Source: Saprospiraceae bacterium (GTDB lineage: Bacteria > Bacteroidota > Bacteroidia > Chitinophagales > Saprospiraceae). From it: 64,000 nucleotides of DNA. Where the stretch lies: the NCBI GenBank assembly GCA_041392805.1, contig JAWKLJ010000002.1, positions 2,681,001 through 2,745,000 on the forward strand, written 5' to 3'. The notes under the pieces were generated by a model, which worked only from the letters and a program-made list of their open reading frames with translations, was not told the origin of the DNA and searched no databases. Shown one piece after another: positions 48,968-57,622 of this stretch. The first letter of the stretch is position 1. Each line of letters starts with the position of its first letter. The translations under genes were made by a program, and so were the position numbers.

Positions 48968-50932
48968 TTGATTACCAATAAAAGTGTACAGGAAATTATA
49001 GACATAGCCAGGGTAGAAGATGTCATTCAAGATTTTGTGGTTTTGAAGAGGCGTGGTGCAAATTTGATGGGTCTTTGTCCCTTCCACAATGAGAAAACAC
49101 CATCTTTTGTCGTTTCTCCAGGTAAAAATATCTACAAATGCTTTGGTTGTGGGCAAGCCGGAGGCCCCGTCCAGTTTTTGATGGAACTCGAAAGTTTTTC
49201 TTTTCCGGATGCCCTTCGGTATTTAGCCAAAAAATATAGAATAGAAATAGAAGAAACCGTTGCTTCCCAGGAGGAAGTAGCAGCACGCCAACACCTGGAC
49301 AGTCTGTTTTTAATTAACCAGTTTGCGCAAGACTATTTTCAGGACCAGTTGATGCATACGGACCTTGGTAAAAGTGTTGGTCTTAGCTATTTTAAAAAAC
49401 GAGGCTTTAGAGAGGATACCATCCGCAAGTTTGGTTTGGGCTTTACGACTGACCAAAAAGATGCTTTTACACAAAAGGCGATTCAAACCGGCTACCCCGT
49501 CGAATCGCTTAAGAACTTAGGGCTTACCACCCAATATGACCGCGACTTTTTCCGCAATCGGGTCATGTTTACCATCCACAATTTATCCGGGAAGCCCATC
49601 GCATTTGCCGGTCGGATTCTGCTGAAGGATGTTAAAGCGCCTAAGTACATCAACTCTCCTGAAACGGAAATATACCACAAAAGCAAGGTGCTTTATGGCG
49701 CAAATTTTGCCAAGCAAGCTATCCAGAAATTGGATGAGTGCATTTTGGTAGAGGGTTATACCGATGTTATTTCCTTGCATCAGGCAGGCATAGAAAACGT
49801 AGTTGCTGCCTCAGGAACTTCCTTGACCGTAGAACAGATTCGTCTCATCAAGCGCTTTACGCCTAATGTGAAGATCCTATTTGACGGCGATGTAGCAGGA
49901 TTAAAGGCGGCTTTAAGAGGGATTGACCTGATTTTGGAGCAAGATCTAAATGTCAAGGTGGTCTTGCTACCCAATGGGGAAGACCCCGATTCTTACCTCC
50001 AACAATTGGGAACGAATGATTTTAAAACATTCCTAGCGGAACAAGGAAAAGACTTTATACTATTCAAGACCAATTTACTACTGGAGGAAGTCGGACATGA
50101 TCCTGTGAAGAAAACTGACTTGGTTCGCGATATTGTTGCTAGTATCGGTTGTATCCCTGACCCGATCAAGCGATCACTTTATATCAAGGAGTGTGCGCGA
50201 TTGGTCGATGTGGAAGAACAGCTTTTGATCAATGAAATCAATAAAATTGTCAATAAACAGCTGACCAAACATCGTGCTGACCATGATAAAGGGAACCTGC
50301 ATAGAGTCGATACGAGCAAGGAAACTGCGGGCGATACGCCGGAAAAAACGGTATTAAACGTCGGGAAAACAGAAACCATCGGGGGCGATGAATTCCAGGA
50401 AAAAGACATTGTCAGGATTCTAGTAGCTGGCGGCGGACAAATTTTTGATGAAGAGGAAAAAATCTCAGTAGGCGAATACATTTTGAGCAATATCGAAGAT
50501 GTAGTGGATGATTTTGATAGCCCCATTTACCAAAAAGTAGTAAAGATTGGCCTGCAACATTTAGCGGAGGGAGGCGCTTTAACTGATACTTTTTTTACGC
50601 ATCATTCCGACCCCGAGGTGCAGAAATTGGCCATCAATCTGGTGACTTCTCCCTACGAATTGAGTGAAAACTGGGAGAAGCGTTTTGAAATCACCTTGCA
50701 GACCCAAAAAATGCCGGAACTCAATTTCTCCCTGGATAGCATTCAGTCCTTAAAAAGGTTTCGACTGCGCAAAATTACCCGGATGTGTCAGAAAAACCAG
50801 GACCAAATCAAAGCCCTATCTACTTCCGGAGACATAGATCAAATGATGGTATATATGAAGGTTCAGCAAAAGCTAATCGACATTAGAAATGAATTAGCTA
50901 AAGAACTCGGAACGGTCGTCCTTTCTTCTTAG
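48968..50932 (+). CDS. dnaG: DNA primase
   Basis: 654 residues. Makes RNA primers for replication. Zinc finger C37-x2-H40 ... C58-x2-C61 (LCPFHNEKTPSF, KCFGCGQAGG), RNA polymerase core with the Toprim motifs VEGYTDVISLHQAG (about 260) and FDGDVAGLKAALRG (about 303), and a C-terminal DnaB-interaction region. The start is TTG at 48968 (reads L/M-ITNKSVQEIIDIA); no ATG gives the family's N-terminus. The last codon and TAG stop are completed by the terminal repeat of the MITE-like element. Confidence 0.95.
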   Translation: MITNKSVQEIIDIARVEDVIQDFVVLKRRGANLMGLCPFHNEKTPSFVVSPGKNIYKCFGCGQAGGPVQFLMELESFSFPDALRYLAKKYRIEIEETVASQEEVAARQHLDSLFLINQFAQDYFQDQLMHTDLGKSVGLSYFKKRGFREDTIRKFGLGFTTDQKDAFTQKAIQTGYPVESLKNLGLTTQYDRDFFRNRVMFTIHNLSGKPIAFAGRILLKDVKAPKYINSPETEIYHKSKVLYGANFAKQAIQKLDECILVEGYTDVISLHQAGIENVVAASGTSLTVEQIRLIKRFTPNVKILFDGDVAGLKAALRGIDLILEQDLNVKVVLLPNGEDPDSYLQQLGTNDFKTFLAEQGKDFILFKTNLLLEEVGHDPVKKTDLVRDIVASIGCIPDPIKRSLYIKECARLVDVEEQLLINEINKIVNKQLTKHRADHDKGNLHRVDTSKETAGDTPEKTVLNVGKTETIGGDEFQEKDIVRILVAGGGQIFDEEEKISVGEYILSNIEDVVDDFDSPIYQKVVKIGLQHLAEGGALTDTFFTHHSDPEVQKLAINLVTSPYELSENWEKRFEITLQTQKMPELNFSLDSIQSLKRFRLRKITRMCQKNQDQIKALSTSGDIDQMMVYMKVQQKLIDIRNELAKELGTVVLSS

Positions 50933-51094
50933 AGCATGTTTGGAGGTCGCTTTTGGAGGCAAAAAGTGTCATTTTTTCGCTGAGACTAGGCGCTTTTTGA
51001 AGTTCATACCCTTCGGTACGGACGAAAAAAGTAACGAAGTATCAGCGAAAAAGGGATAGTTTTAGGCCCAAAGGGTGACCTCCAAACATGCTCT
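50931..51094. mobile_element. MITE-like inverted-repeat element, copy 2 (164 bp)
   Basis: Same 18-bp terminal inverted repeats as 7914-8155 and an inner inverted repeat (TTTTTTCGCTGA / TCAGCGAAAAAG). In opposite orientation to copy 1. It exactly fills the space between dnaG and the convergent dihydroorotate dehydrogenase-like gene; both stop codons touch its ends. It can fold into one long hairpin and so may act as a two-way terminator. Confidence 0.85.
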
Positions 51095-52080
51095 TAAGCC
51101 CCTTCCAAAATCCGGATATAATTGGCTCGTTCGTAGGCACTGGGGTCTGCTATGTTTTGCTGGTTCATCACTCCTCGGAACTCATTGACAGACCGGAACT
51201 GTAGTTTATCCATCCACTCGCAAAGCTCAGTTGTCATGGTTGCGAGGTGCTGAATGCCATGTTTATATAAGGCCGAAGCAGTCATTGTAACATCCGCGCC
51301 TGCCAACAAATATTTGATCACTTCTGCAGCAGATTGTACGCCAGTGGTAGCCGCCAGGGAAATATCCAATTTACCAGAGAGAATGGAGGTCCACAATAGC
51401 GGTAAGCGGATTTCATTTGGAGTGGAGTATTCCAAATTGGTCGTTAATTCTAGCTTGTTGATATCAAAATCAGGTTGGTAAAAACGATTGAACAAGACCA
51501 GCGCATTTGCTCCAACCTCTTGCAGCATGTATGCCATATTCCCTATCGCTGAAAAATAGGGATTCAGCTTAACGGCAACTGGAATCGAAATTTTAGTCTT
51601 TACTTTTTTAACAATATCCAAATACCTTTTTTCGATGGCCTGGCTAGTGAGGTGAATATCAGCAGGTATATAAAAGATATTAATTTCCAAGCCATCAGCC
51701 CCAGCCTGCTCCATTTGGCGGGCGTATTCGATCCAACCTTCATCTGTGATGCCATTGAGACTGGCTATAATGGGAATATCGACTTTTTCTTTGGCTTGCC
51801 TGATGATCTCCAGGTACTTTTCACTGCCCACGCGATAGTCTTCCAAGGCTGGAAAATAATAAGAAGCTTCAGCAAAGGAATTAGATGTTGTTTCTAACAT
51901 TTGATTATACAGCTCCATCTCTTGCTTGATCTGCTCCTCAAAAAGCGAAAATAGGACGACTGCACCTGCCCCCGCGTCTTCCATCTGGACAATGTTTTCT
52001 ACCTTTTCAGAAAGTGGACAAGCGGATACGATGATAGGGGATTTGAGCTTCAGCCCCATGTAATTTGTTTGTAAATTCAT
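51094..52080 (-). CDS. Dihydroorotate dehydrogenase-like flavoprotein
   Basis: 328 residues from ATG 52080 (MNLQTNYMGLKLKSPIIVSACPLS); the longer frame to 52155 overlaps nifJ. FMN-binding TIM barrel of the PyrD/PreA type: PIIASLNGI, GADGLEINIFYIPAD, PVAVKLNPYFSAI and LAGADVTMTASALY. The active-site loop of true DHODs (Cys or Ser with N-P-x-x-x-S-x-G) is not clear, and the downstream position after nifJ suggests a redox partner role rather than pyrimidine synthesis. Known pattern: such genes follow pyruvate:ferredoxin oxidoreductase in several Bacteroidota. Substrate unknown. Confidence 0.82.
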   Translation of the reverse strand: MNLQTNYMGLKLKSPIIVSACPLSEKVENIVQMEDAGAGAVVLFSLFEEQIKQEMELYNQMLETTSNSFAEASYYFPALEDYRVGSEKYLEIIRQAKEKVDIPIIASLNGITDEGWIEYARQMEQAGADGLEINIFYIPADIHLTSQAIEKRYLDIVKKVKTKISIPVAVKLNPYFSAIGNMAYMLQEVGANALVLFNRFYQPDFDINKLELTTNLEYSTPNEIRLPLLWTSILSGKLDISLAATTGVQSAAEVIKYLLAGADVTMTASALYKHGIQHLATMTTELCEWMDKLQFRSVNEFRGVMNQQNIADPSAYERANYIRILEGA

Positions 52081-52094
52081 TTTTTTATTAAAGT

Positions 52095-55000
52095 TTAGAG
52101 TACGGGATGAAAATCTTGAGACTTCCAACTGGCCATGTCTTCGTAATTTTGCCACCTTAGGTTGACGATCTCCTGCGCCAAATCCAAAAGCTTGGCAGCT
52201 TCCTCCGGATTGGTATGGGTAAGAATCCGATACCTCAATTCATTATAGGCATAGTCTTTAAAAGGAATAGTGGGTCTCGGAGAATCTAACACAAATGGAT
52301 TTTTCCCCGCTTTCCGTAAGGTCGGGTTGTATCGGATGAGCGGCCAATAGGCAGAATCTACTGCCAATTTCTGTTGATTAAGCCCCTTTTGCATGTTGAT
52401 GCCATGTGCGATACAATGGCTGTAGGCCAAAACTAGGGATGGACCGGGATAGGCCTCTGCCTCTCGCAAGGCCAGCAGTGTCTGTTGTGGATTGGCGCCC
52501 ATGGCAATTTGAGCCACATAGACGTTCCCGTATGAAATAGCCTGCATAGCGAGGTCTTTTTTGCCTACCCGCTTGCCCCCCGCAGCAAATTTTGCCGTGG
52601 CAGCAGTTGGTGTTGCTTTGGACATTTGCCCACCCGTATTGGAATAAACCTCGGTATCAAGTACCAGTACATTAATGTTTTTTCCTGTAGCAAGGGCATG
52701 GTCCAAGCCTGATGAGCCAATATCATAGGCCCAGCCGTCTCCGCCGATGAGCCAGACGCTGCGATTGACCAGGTGGTCTGCCAGCGAAAGCAATTGCGTG
52801 GCTTTAGGGTGGTCTAATTGGAGCAGTTGAGCCTTGAGCTTTGCTACCCGCATTCTTTGGTCTTGGATGTCGGATTCAAATTGCTGTGGCGCTTGCAAAA
52901 TAGCAGTAGCCAAATCATCGTCTAGCATCTCGCCTAAAGCCACTAATAACTCCTTGGCAACGGCCGTGTGTTTATCTACTGTTACCCGCATTCCAAGGCC
53001 AAACTCCGCATTGTCCTCAAATAGGGAATTGGACCAGGCGGGCCCTTGCCCTTGCTTGTTAGTCGTCCAGGGCGTGGTGGGTAAATTCCCGCCATAAATG
53101 GAGGAACATCCCGTCGCATTCGCCACAATTAAGCGATCGCCGAAAAGCTGGGTCAACAATCGAATATAGGGCGTCTCCCCACAGCCTGCACAAGCTCCTG
53201 AAAACTCAAATAAGGGCTCCAAAAACTGCGCTCCCCGGACCAGTGAGAAATCTACTTCCGCCCGTTTATTCATTGGCAAATACTCGAAAAAGTCGATGTT
53301 TTCCTTTTCGGCCTCGAGCATTGGCAATTTTTCTTTCATATTAATTGCCTTCTCTTTTCGGTTAAGTGGATTGGTGGCTGGACAGACCTCTACGCAAAGG
53401 TTACAACTCGTGCAATCCTCCAGGTACACCTGTAAAGTATAGCGCGTCTCCGGAAAACCCCTGGCATTAATCGGGGCAGAGGGGAAGCCTTCAGGGGCGG
53501 CATTGAGATAGTCTTCATGATAGAATTTGGCGCGAATGACACTATGTGGGCAAACAAAACTACAATTTCCACATTGGATACAAAGGTCCGGTTCCCATAC
53601 CGGAATCATGTCGGCAATATTCCTTTTCTCCCATTTTGTCGTACCACTAGGATAGGTCCCATCTACTGGTAATTGGCTTACCATTAATTGATCACCTTGG
53701 CCACGCATCATGCTTGCTGTTACTTTCTTTACAAAATCAGGAGCGTGATTAGCCATGAGCTGTTTCATTTCTCCTTTGCTGGTTGTTTCACTCGGCACTT
53801 TTAGCTCAAACAAATTACTAAGGGTTTCATCCACTGCTTTGTAATTCTGTTCGACAACAGCCTGACCTTTTTTGAGGTAGGTTTTTTTAATAGCTTTTTT
53901 AATGCTATCAATGGCTTCTGCTTTGGGGAGGACTCCCGAAAGCGCAAAAAAACAGGTTTGCATGATGGTATTTATCCGGTTACCCATTCCGGTCATCTTT
54001 GCCACTTGAGTAGCATCAATGACATAACATTTTAGTTGTTTATCGATGATTTGTTGTTGGACATTTCGATTCAGTTGATCCCATACCTCTTCTTTAGGAT
54101 AAGGGCTATTCAACAAAAAGACGGCCCCAACTTTAGCATATTGAAGCATATCATCCTTTTCCATGAAGTTGTAGTAGTGGCAAGCGATGAAATCCGCTTC
54201 CCTAATTAGGTAGGGCGCCTTAATTGGATTTTTACCAAAGCGCAAATGCGAAACGGTTTTGGCACCTGATTTTTTTGAATCATAAACGAAATAACCCTGG
54301 GCAAATAAATCGGTATTTTCACCAATGATCTTAATGCTGTTTTTGTTTGCCCCAACGGTGCCATCAGCTCCCAAGCCAAAAAAGAGTGCTTGTGTCATGG
54401 AAGGATCTACCAATTGGAAACTTTCGTCATATTCGAGGTGGGTATGGGTCACATCATCAATAATGCCAATGGTGAAATGGTTTTTGGGTGTTTCTTTTTT
54501 TAATTCCTCAAAAATGCCATTCACCATGGCAGGTGTGAATTCTTTGGATGACAGCCCGTAGCGCCCCCCAATGATGCTGGGCATCGACGTTCTTTTTTTC
54601 TGGTGAAAAGCTTCAGATAGGCTGACGAGTATATCTTGATAGAGTGGTTCTCCGGTGGCTCCTGGCTCTTTTGTCCGATCTAACACCGCTATTTTTTTAA
54701 CCGAAATGGGTAAGGCTTGAAGCAAGTGTTCCATGGAAAAAGGACGGTAAAGACGAACTTGAATGACCCCCACTTTTTCTCCTGTTGTTGCAAGAAAATC
54801 GGCCGTTTCATTGGCCGTTTGGGCGCCTGAACCCATGAGGATGAGCACCCTTTCGGCATCTGGTGCGCCGGTATAGTCAAATAAGTGGTAGGTTCGACCT
54901 GTAAGTGTAGCAAATTTGTTCATCGCCTCTGCTGCAATCGCAGGCGTCTGCTGATAAAAGCGGTTGACTGTTTCCCGTGCTTGAAAGAAGACGTCTGGAT

Positions 55001-55709
55001 TTTGAGCGGTTCCTCTGATGAAGGGATGATCCGGGCTCAAGCCTCTTGCTCGATGCGCATACACCAAATCATCGTTGATCATTTCCCTGATTTGCTCATC
55101 GGTCAATAGGGTCAGTTTGTTGACTTCATGGGAGGTACGAAAGCCATCGAAAAAGTGGATAAAGGGTATTCTCGATTCCAGACTGATGGCTTGGCTGATC
55201 AAGGCCATGTCATGGGCTTCCTGCACTGATGCTGAGCCAATTAAACCAAAGCCAGTGCTGCGGGCGGCCATGACATCGCTGTGATCACCAAAGATGGAAA
55301 GCGCCTGTGCCGCCAAGGACCTTGCTGCCACATGAAACACCGTACAGGTCAATTCTCCAGCAATTTTGTACATGTTGGGCAACATCAGCATGAGCCCCTG
55401 AGAGGCAGTGAAGGTGGTCGTCAGTGCGCCAGTTTGCAGCGCACCATGAACGGCGCCCGCAGCGCCTCCTTCACTTTGCATTTCTATGATTTCAGGAACA
55501 TTTCCCCAAATGTTTTGGATTCCTTTTACCGACCACTCGTCGCCAAACTCAGCCATAGGGGAGGAAGGCGTTATGGGATAAATGGCACAAACCTCATTGA
55601 CGCGATAAGCGACATAAGCCGTCGCCTCATTTCCATCAATCGTCACAACAGCAGTATGGTTAGACTTGACTTTTTTTTCGATGGCAGTTAAAAGTGCTTT
55701 ATGACTCAT
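52095..55709 (-). CDS. nifJ: Pyruvate:ferredoxin (flavodoxin) oxidoreductase
   Basis: 1204 residues as one chain. Oxidises pyruvate and CoA to acetyl-CoA and CO2 while reducing ferredoxin. N-terminal YPITPSSPMAEFGDEW (pyruvate/TPP region I); two 4Fe-4S motifs CIQCGNCSFVCP (about 710) and CTSCNLCVEVCP (about 765); a third cluster site CAGCGETPYIRLLTQLFGDR; TPP-binding GGDGWAYDIGSSGLDH and NTGGQMSKATPTAA. Start ATG 55709 (MSHKALLTAIEKK) chosen over an upstream frame. Oxygen-sensitive enzyme, so the cell likely has a low-oxygen mode. Operon with the GltD-like and DHOD-like genes. Confidence 0.96.
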   Translation of the reverse strand: MSHKALLTAIEKKVKSNHTAVVTIDGNEATAYVAYRVNEVCAIYPITPSSPMAEFGDEWSVKGIQNIWGNVPEIIEMQSEGGAAGAVHGALQTGALTTTFTASQGLMLMLPNMYKIAGELTCTVFHVAARSLAAQALSIFGDHSDVMAARSTGFGLIGSASVQEAHDMALISQAISLESRIPFIHFFDGFRTSHEVNKLTLLTDEQIREMINDDLVYAHRARGLSPDHPFIRGTAQNPDVFFQARETVNRFYQQTPAIAAEAMNKFATLTGRTYHLFDYTGAPDAERVLILMGSGAQTANETADFLATTGEKVGVIQVRLYRPFSMEHLLQALPISVKKIAVLDRTKEPGATGEPLYQDILVSLSEAFHQKKRTSMPSIIGGRYGLSSKEFTPAMVNGIFEELKKETPKNHFTIGIIDDVTHTHLEYDESFQLVDPSMTQALFFGLGADGTVGANKNSIKIIGENTDLFAQGYFVYDSKKSGAKTVSHLRFGKNPIKAPYLIREADFIACHYYNFMEKDDMLQYAKVGAVFLLNSPYPKEEVWDQLNRNVQQQIIDKQLKCYVIDATQVAKMTGMGNRINTIMQTCFFALSGVLPKAEAIDSIKKAIKKTYLKKGQAVVEQNYKAVDETLSNLFELKVPSETTSKGEMKQLMANHAPDFVKKVTASMMRGQGDQLMVSQLPVDGTYPSGTTKWEKRNIADMIPVWEPDLCIQCGNCSFVCPHSVIRAKFYHEDYLNAAPEGFPSAPINARGFPETRYTLQVYLEDCTSCNLCVEVCPATNPLNRKEKAINMKEKLPMLEAEKENIDFFEYLPMNKRAEVDFSLVRGAQFLEPLFEFSGACAGCGETPYIRLLTQLFGDRLIVANATGCSSIYGGNLPTTPWTTNKQGQGPAWSNSLFEDNAEFGLGMRVTVDKHTAVAKELLVALGEMLDDDLATAILQAPQQFESDIQDQRMRVAKLKAQLLQLDHPKATQLLSLADHLVNRSVWLIGGDGWAYDIGSSGLDHALATGKNINVLVLDTEVYSNTGGQMSKATPTAATAKFAAGGKRVGKKDLAMQAISYGNVYVAQIAMGANPQQTLLALREAEAYPGPSLVLAYSHCIAHGINMQKGLNQQKLAVDSAYWPLIRYNPTLRKAGKNPFVLDSPRPTIPFKDYAYNELRYRILTHTNPEEAAKLLDLAQEIVNLRWQNYEDMASWKSQDFHPVL

Positions 55710-55825
55710 AATCAGGATTTTAATATAAGTTGTTTGTGGGAGATGGGTTAGAAGACAGAAGACAGATGAGGTCAAAAATAGAACAACGGGTCTGCTCTCA
55801 ATTCTGTCCTCTCACCTCTCTCATC

Positions 55826-57463
55826 TCACTTACGCTCCATAACAGAGAGCATTTCAATGGCATGGCAAGGGCATTGTTCGAAGCAAACAGCACAACCAGT
55901 GCAGAGATCGTAATTGAACCTATATTTTTTGCCGGGGCCTAGTTTAATGATGGCATCTTCTGGACAGGCGCCATAACAGCCATCGCATTCAAAACAATTG
56001 CCACAGGAAAGACAGCGCATAGCTTCATATCGTGCTTCGCTTTCGGTGAGCCCCTCTACGACTTCTGAAAAGTCCTGTACTCTTTTTGCTACATCCTGCA
56101 CGACTGGGTTGGAAGGCGGCGCCTCTGTTTTATACCAGAGGTGGAGGCGGTCAAAACCCACAATAGGATGTTTTGCTACGGGAATCAGCGGTTGGTTTCG
56201 AAGATAAGCGTCGATATACTTGGCAGCTTTTTTGCCATGCCCCACCGCGACCGTAACGGTGCGTTCACTTGGCACCATGTCGCCACCTGCAAAAATACCG
56301 GGGGCACCAGTCATCATATCGTTCCCAACTTGAACGGTTCCTCCCCAGTCAAATGCAATACCTGGGACTTTTTTCAAGAATTGCGTATCGGTGTCCTGCC
56401 CCAAAGCCAGAATTAGGGAATCGGCCTCCAAGGTTTCAAATTGACCAGTGCTTTTAGGCTGACCTTTATCATTGATTTCCATAACTTCTACGGTAATCGT
56501 CGTTTCTTCAATAGCTTTTATGGTTCGCAACCAATTTACTTTCACCCCCTCTGCCAGTGCTTCATCGGCTTCAAAGTCATGAGCAGGCATATGCGCTCGG
56601 TCCCGACGATAAATAATTAGGGGTTCATAACCTAATCTTTTGGCCACCCTGGCGGCATCCATGGCGGTATTGCCGCCACCATAAATGGCTACTTTGCGTC
56701 CCAGCTTTGGCGCCAAACCTTGCTCAACATCTTTCAAAAAACTTAAGGCATCCATGATTTGTCCGGCATCCCTGGAGGGAATGTCTACTTTTTTTGAAAG
56801 ATGCGCGCCTACGGCCACAAAAACAGCATCAAAACCACCTCTTTCCTTTTCCAAAAGCACATCCTCCACCTTATAGTTCAGCACGATCTTGACCCCCATC
56901 TCTTCAATGCGCTTTAATTCAGCATTCAAGATATTTCTGGGTAGCCGGTAGGCAGGAATGCCAAAATGCATCATTCCTCCAACAACCGGCCCAGCCTCCC
57001 GAATTTCTACCTGATGTCCCCTTCGACGAAGATGATAGGCAGCAGATAGACCGGAAGGCCCTCCGCCAATAATTAATACCTTTTTTCCACCAGGCTTTTC
57101 CTCAAACTTTATTTTCCACTTTTCTTCTAAAGCCTTATCACCCAAGAACCGCTCTATGGCGTGGATACTAACCGTATTATCCAATGCAGCCCTATTGCAG
57201 CTGTCCTCACAAGGATGGTAACAAACCCTGCCATGAATGGCCGGCATCGGGTTTTCCTCAACTAGCTTTTGCCAAGCTGCCTCATAATGGCCAGCCTGTG
57301 CCAATGAAAGCCATGCTTGAATGTTTTCGCCTGCCGGACAGGCGTGGTTGCATGGTGGCAAATAATCGACATAAACAGGCTTTTTGGTTTGAATGGCTCC
57401 AGTTCCTTTATCGTGACTATGCAAATCGGTAGGGGCGGTTAAATCTGACTTTTGAGGGTACAT
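55826..57463 (-). CDS. GltD-like NADPH-linked oxidoreductase with C-terminal ferredoxin domain
   Basis: 545 residues. N-terminal Fe-S-binding domain (CNHACPAGENIQAWL, CYHPCEDSCNRAALD), FAD site LIIGGGPSGLSAAYHLRR, NAD(P)H site AIYGGGNTAMDAARVAKRLG, LGQDTD and GIFAGGDM. At the C-terminus are a Cys group (CLSCGNCFECDGCYGACP) and a second 4Fe-4S (CTGCAVCFEQCPCHAIE). Like the small subunit of glutamate synthase but with no large subunit next to it. Upstream of nifJ on the same strand (116-nt gap); it could pass ferredoxin electrons to NADP. Confidence 0.88.
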   Translation of the reverse strand: MYPQKSDLTAPTDLHSHDKGTGAIQTKKPVYVDYLPPCNHACPAGENIQAWLSLAQAGHYEAAWQKLVEENPMPAIHGRVCYHPCEDSCNRAALDNTVSIHAIERFLGDKALEEKWKIKFEEKPGGKKVLIIGGGPSGLSAAYHLRRRGHQVEIREAGPVVGGMMHFGIPAYRLPRNILNAELKRIEEMGVKIVLNYKVEDVLLEKERGGFDAVFVAVGAHLSKKVDIPSRDAGQIMDALSFLKDVEQGLAPKLGRKVAIYGGGNTAMDAARVAKRLGYEPLIIYRRDRAHMPAHDFEADEALAEGVKVNWLRTIKAIEETTITVEVMEINDKGQPKSTGQFETLEADSLILALGQDTDTQFLKKVPGIAFDWGGTVQVGNDMMTGAPGIFAGGDMVPSERTVTVAVGHGKKAAKYIDAYLRNQPLIPVAKHPIVGFDRLHLWYKTEAPPSNPVVQDVAKRVQDFSEVVEGLTESEARYEAMRCLSCGNCFECDGCYGACPEDAIIKLGPGKKYRFNYDLCTGCAVCFEQCPCHAIEMLSVMERK

Positions 57464-57622
57464 AGGATAGTGGATTAGTTGTCTGTAAATATCCAGTTCT
57501 TATCATTTACTGTTTATGAAGGAAATCACTTGGGGAGGTGATTTAGGTCATTCCTTAGAGGAGGTACTAATGTTTAATTTGTGGTGCTTGTTTAATAAAA
57601 ATCATTTTTAAACCATAGTATT

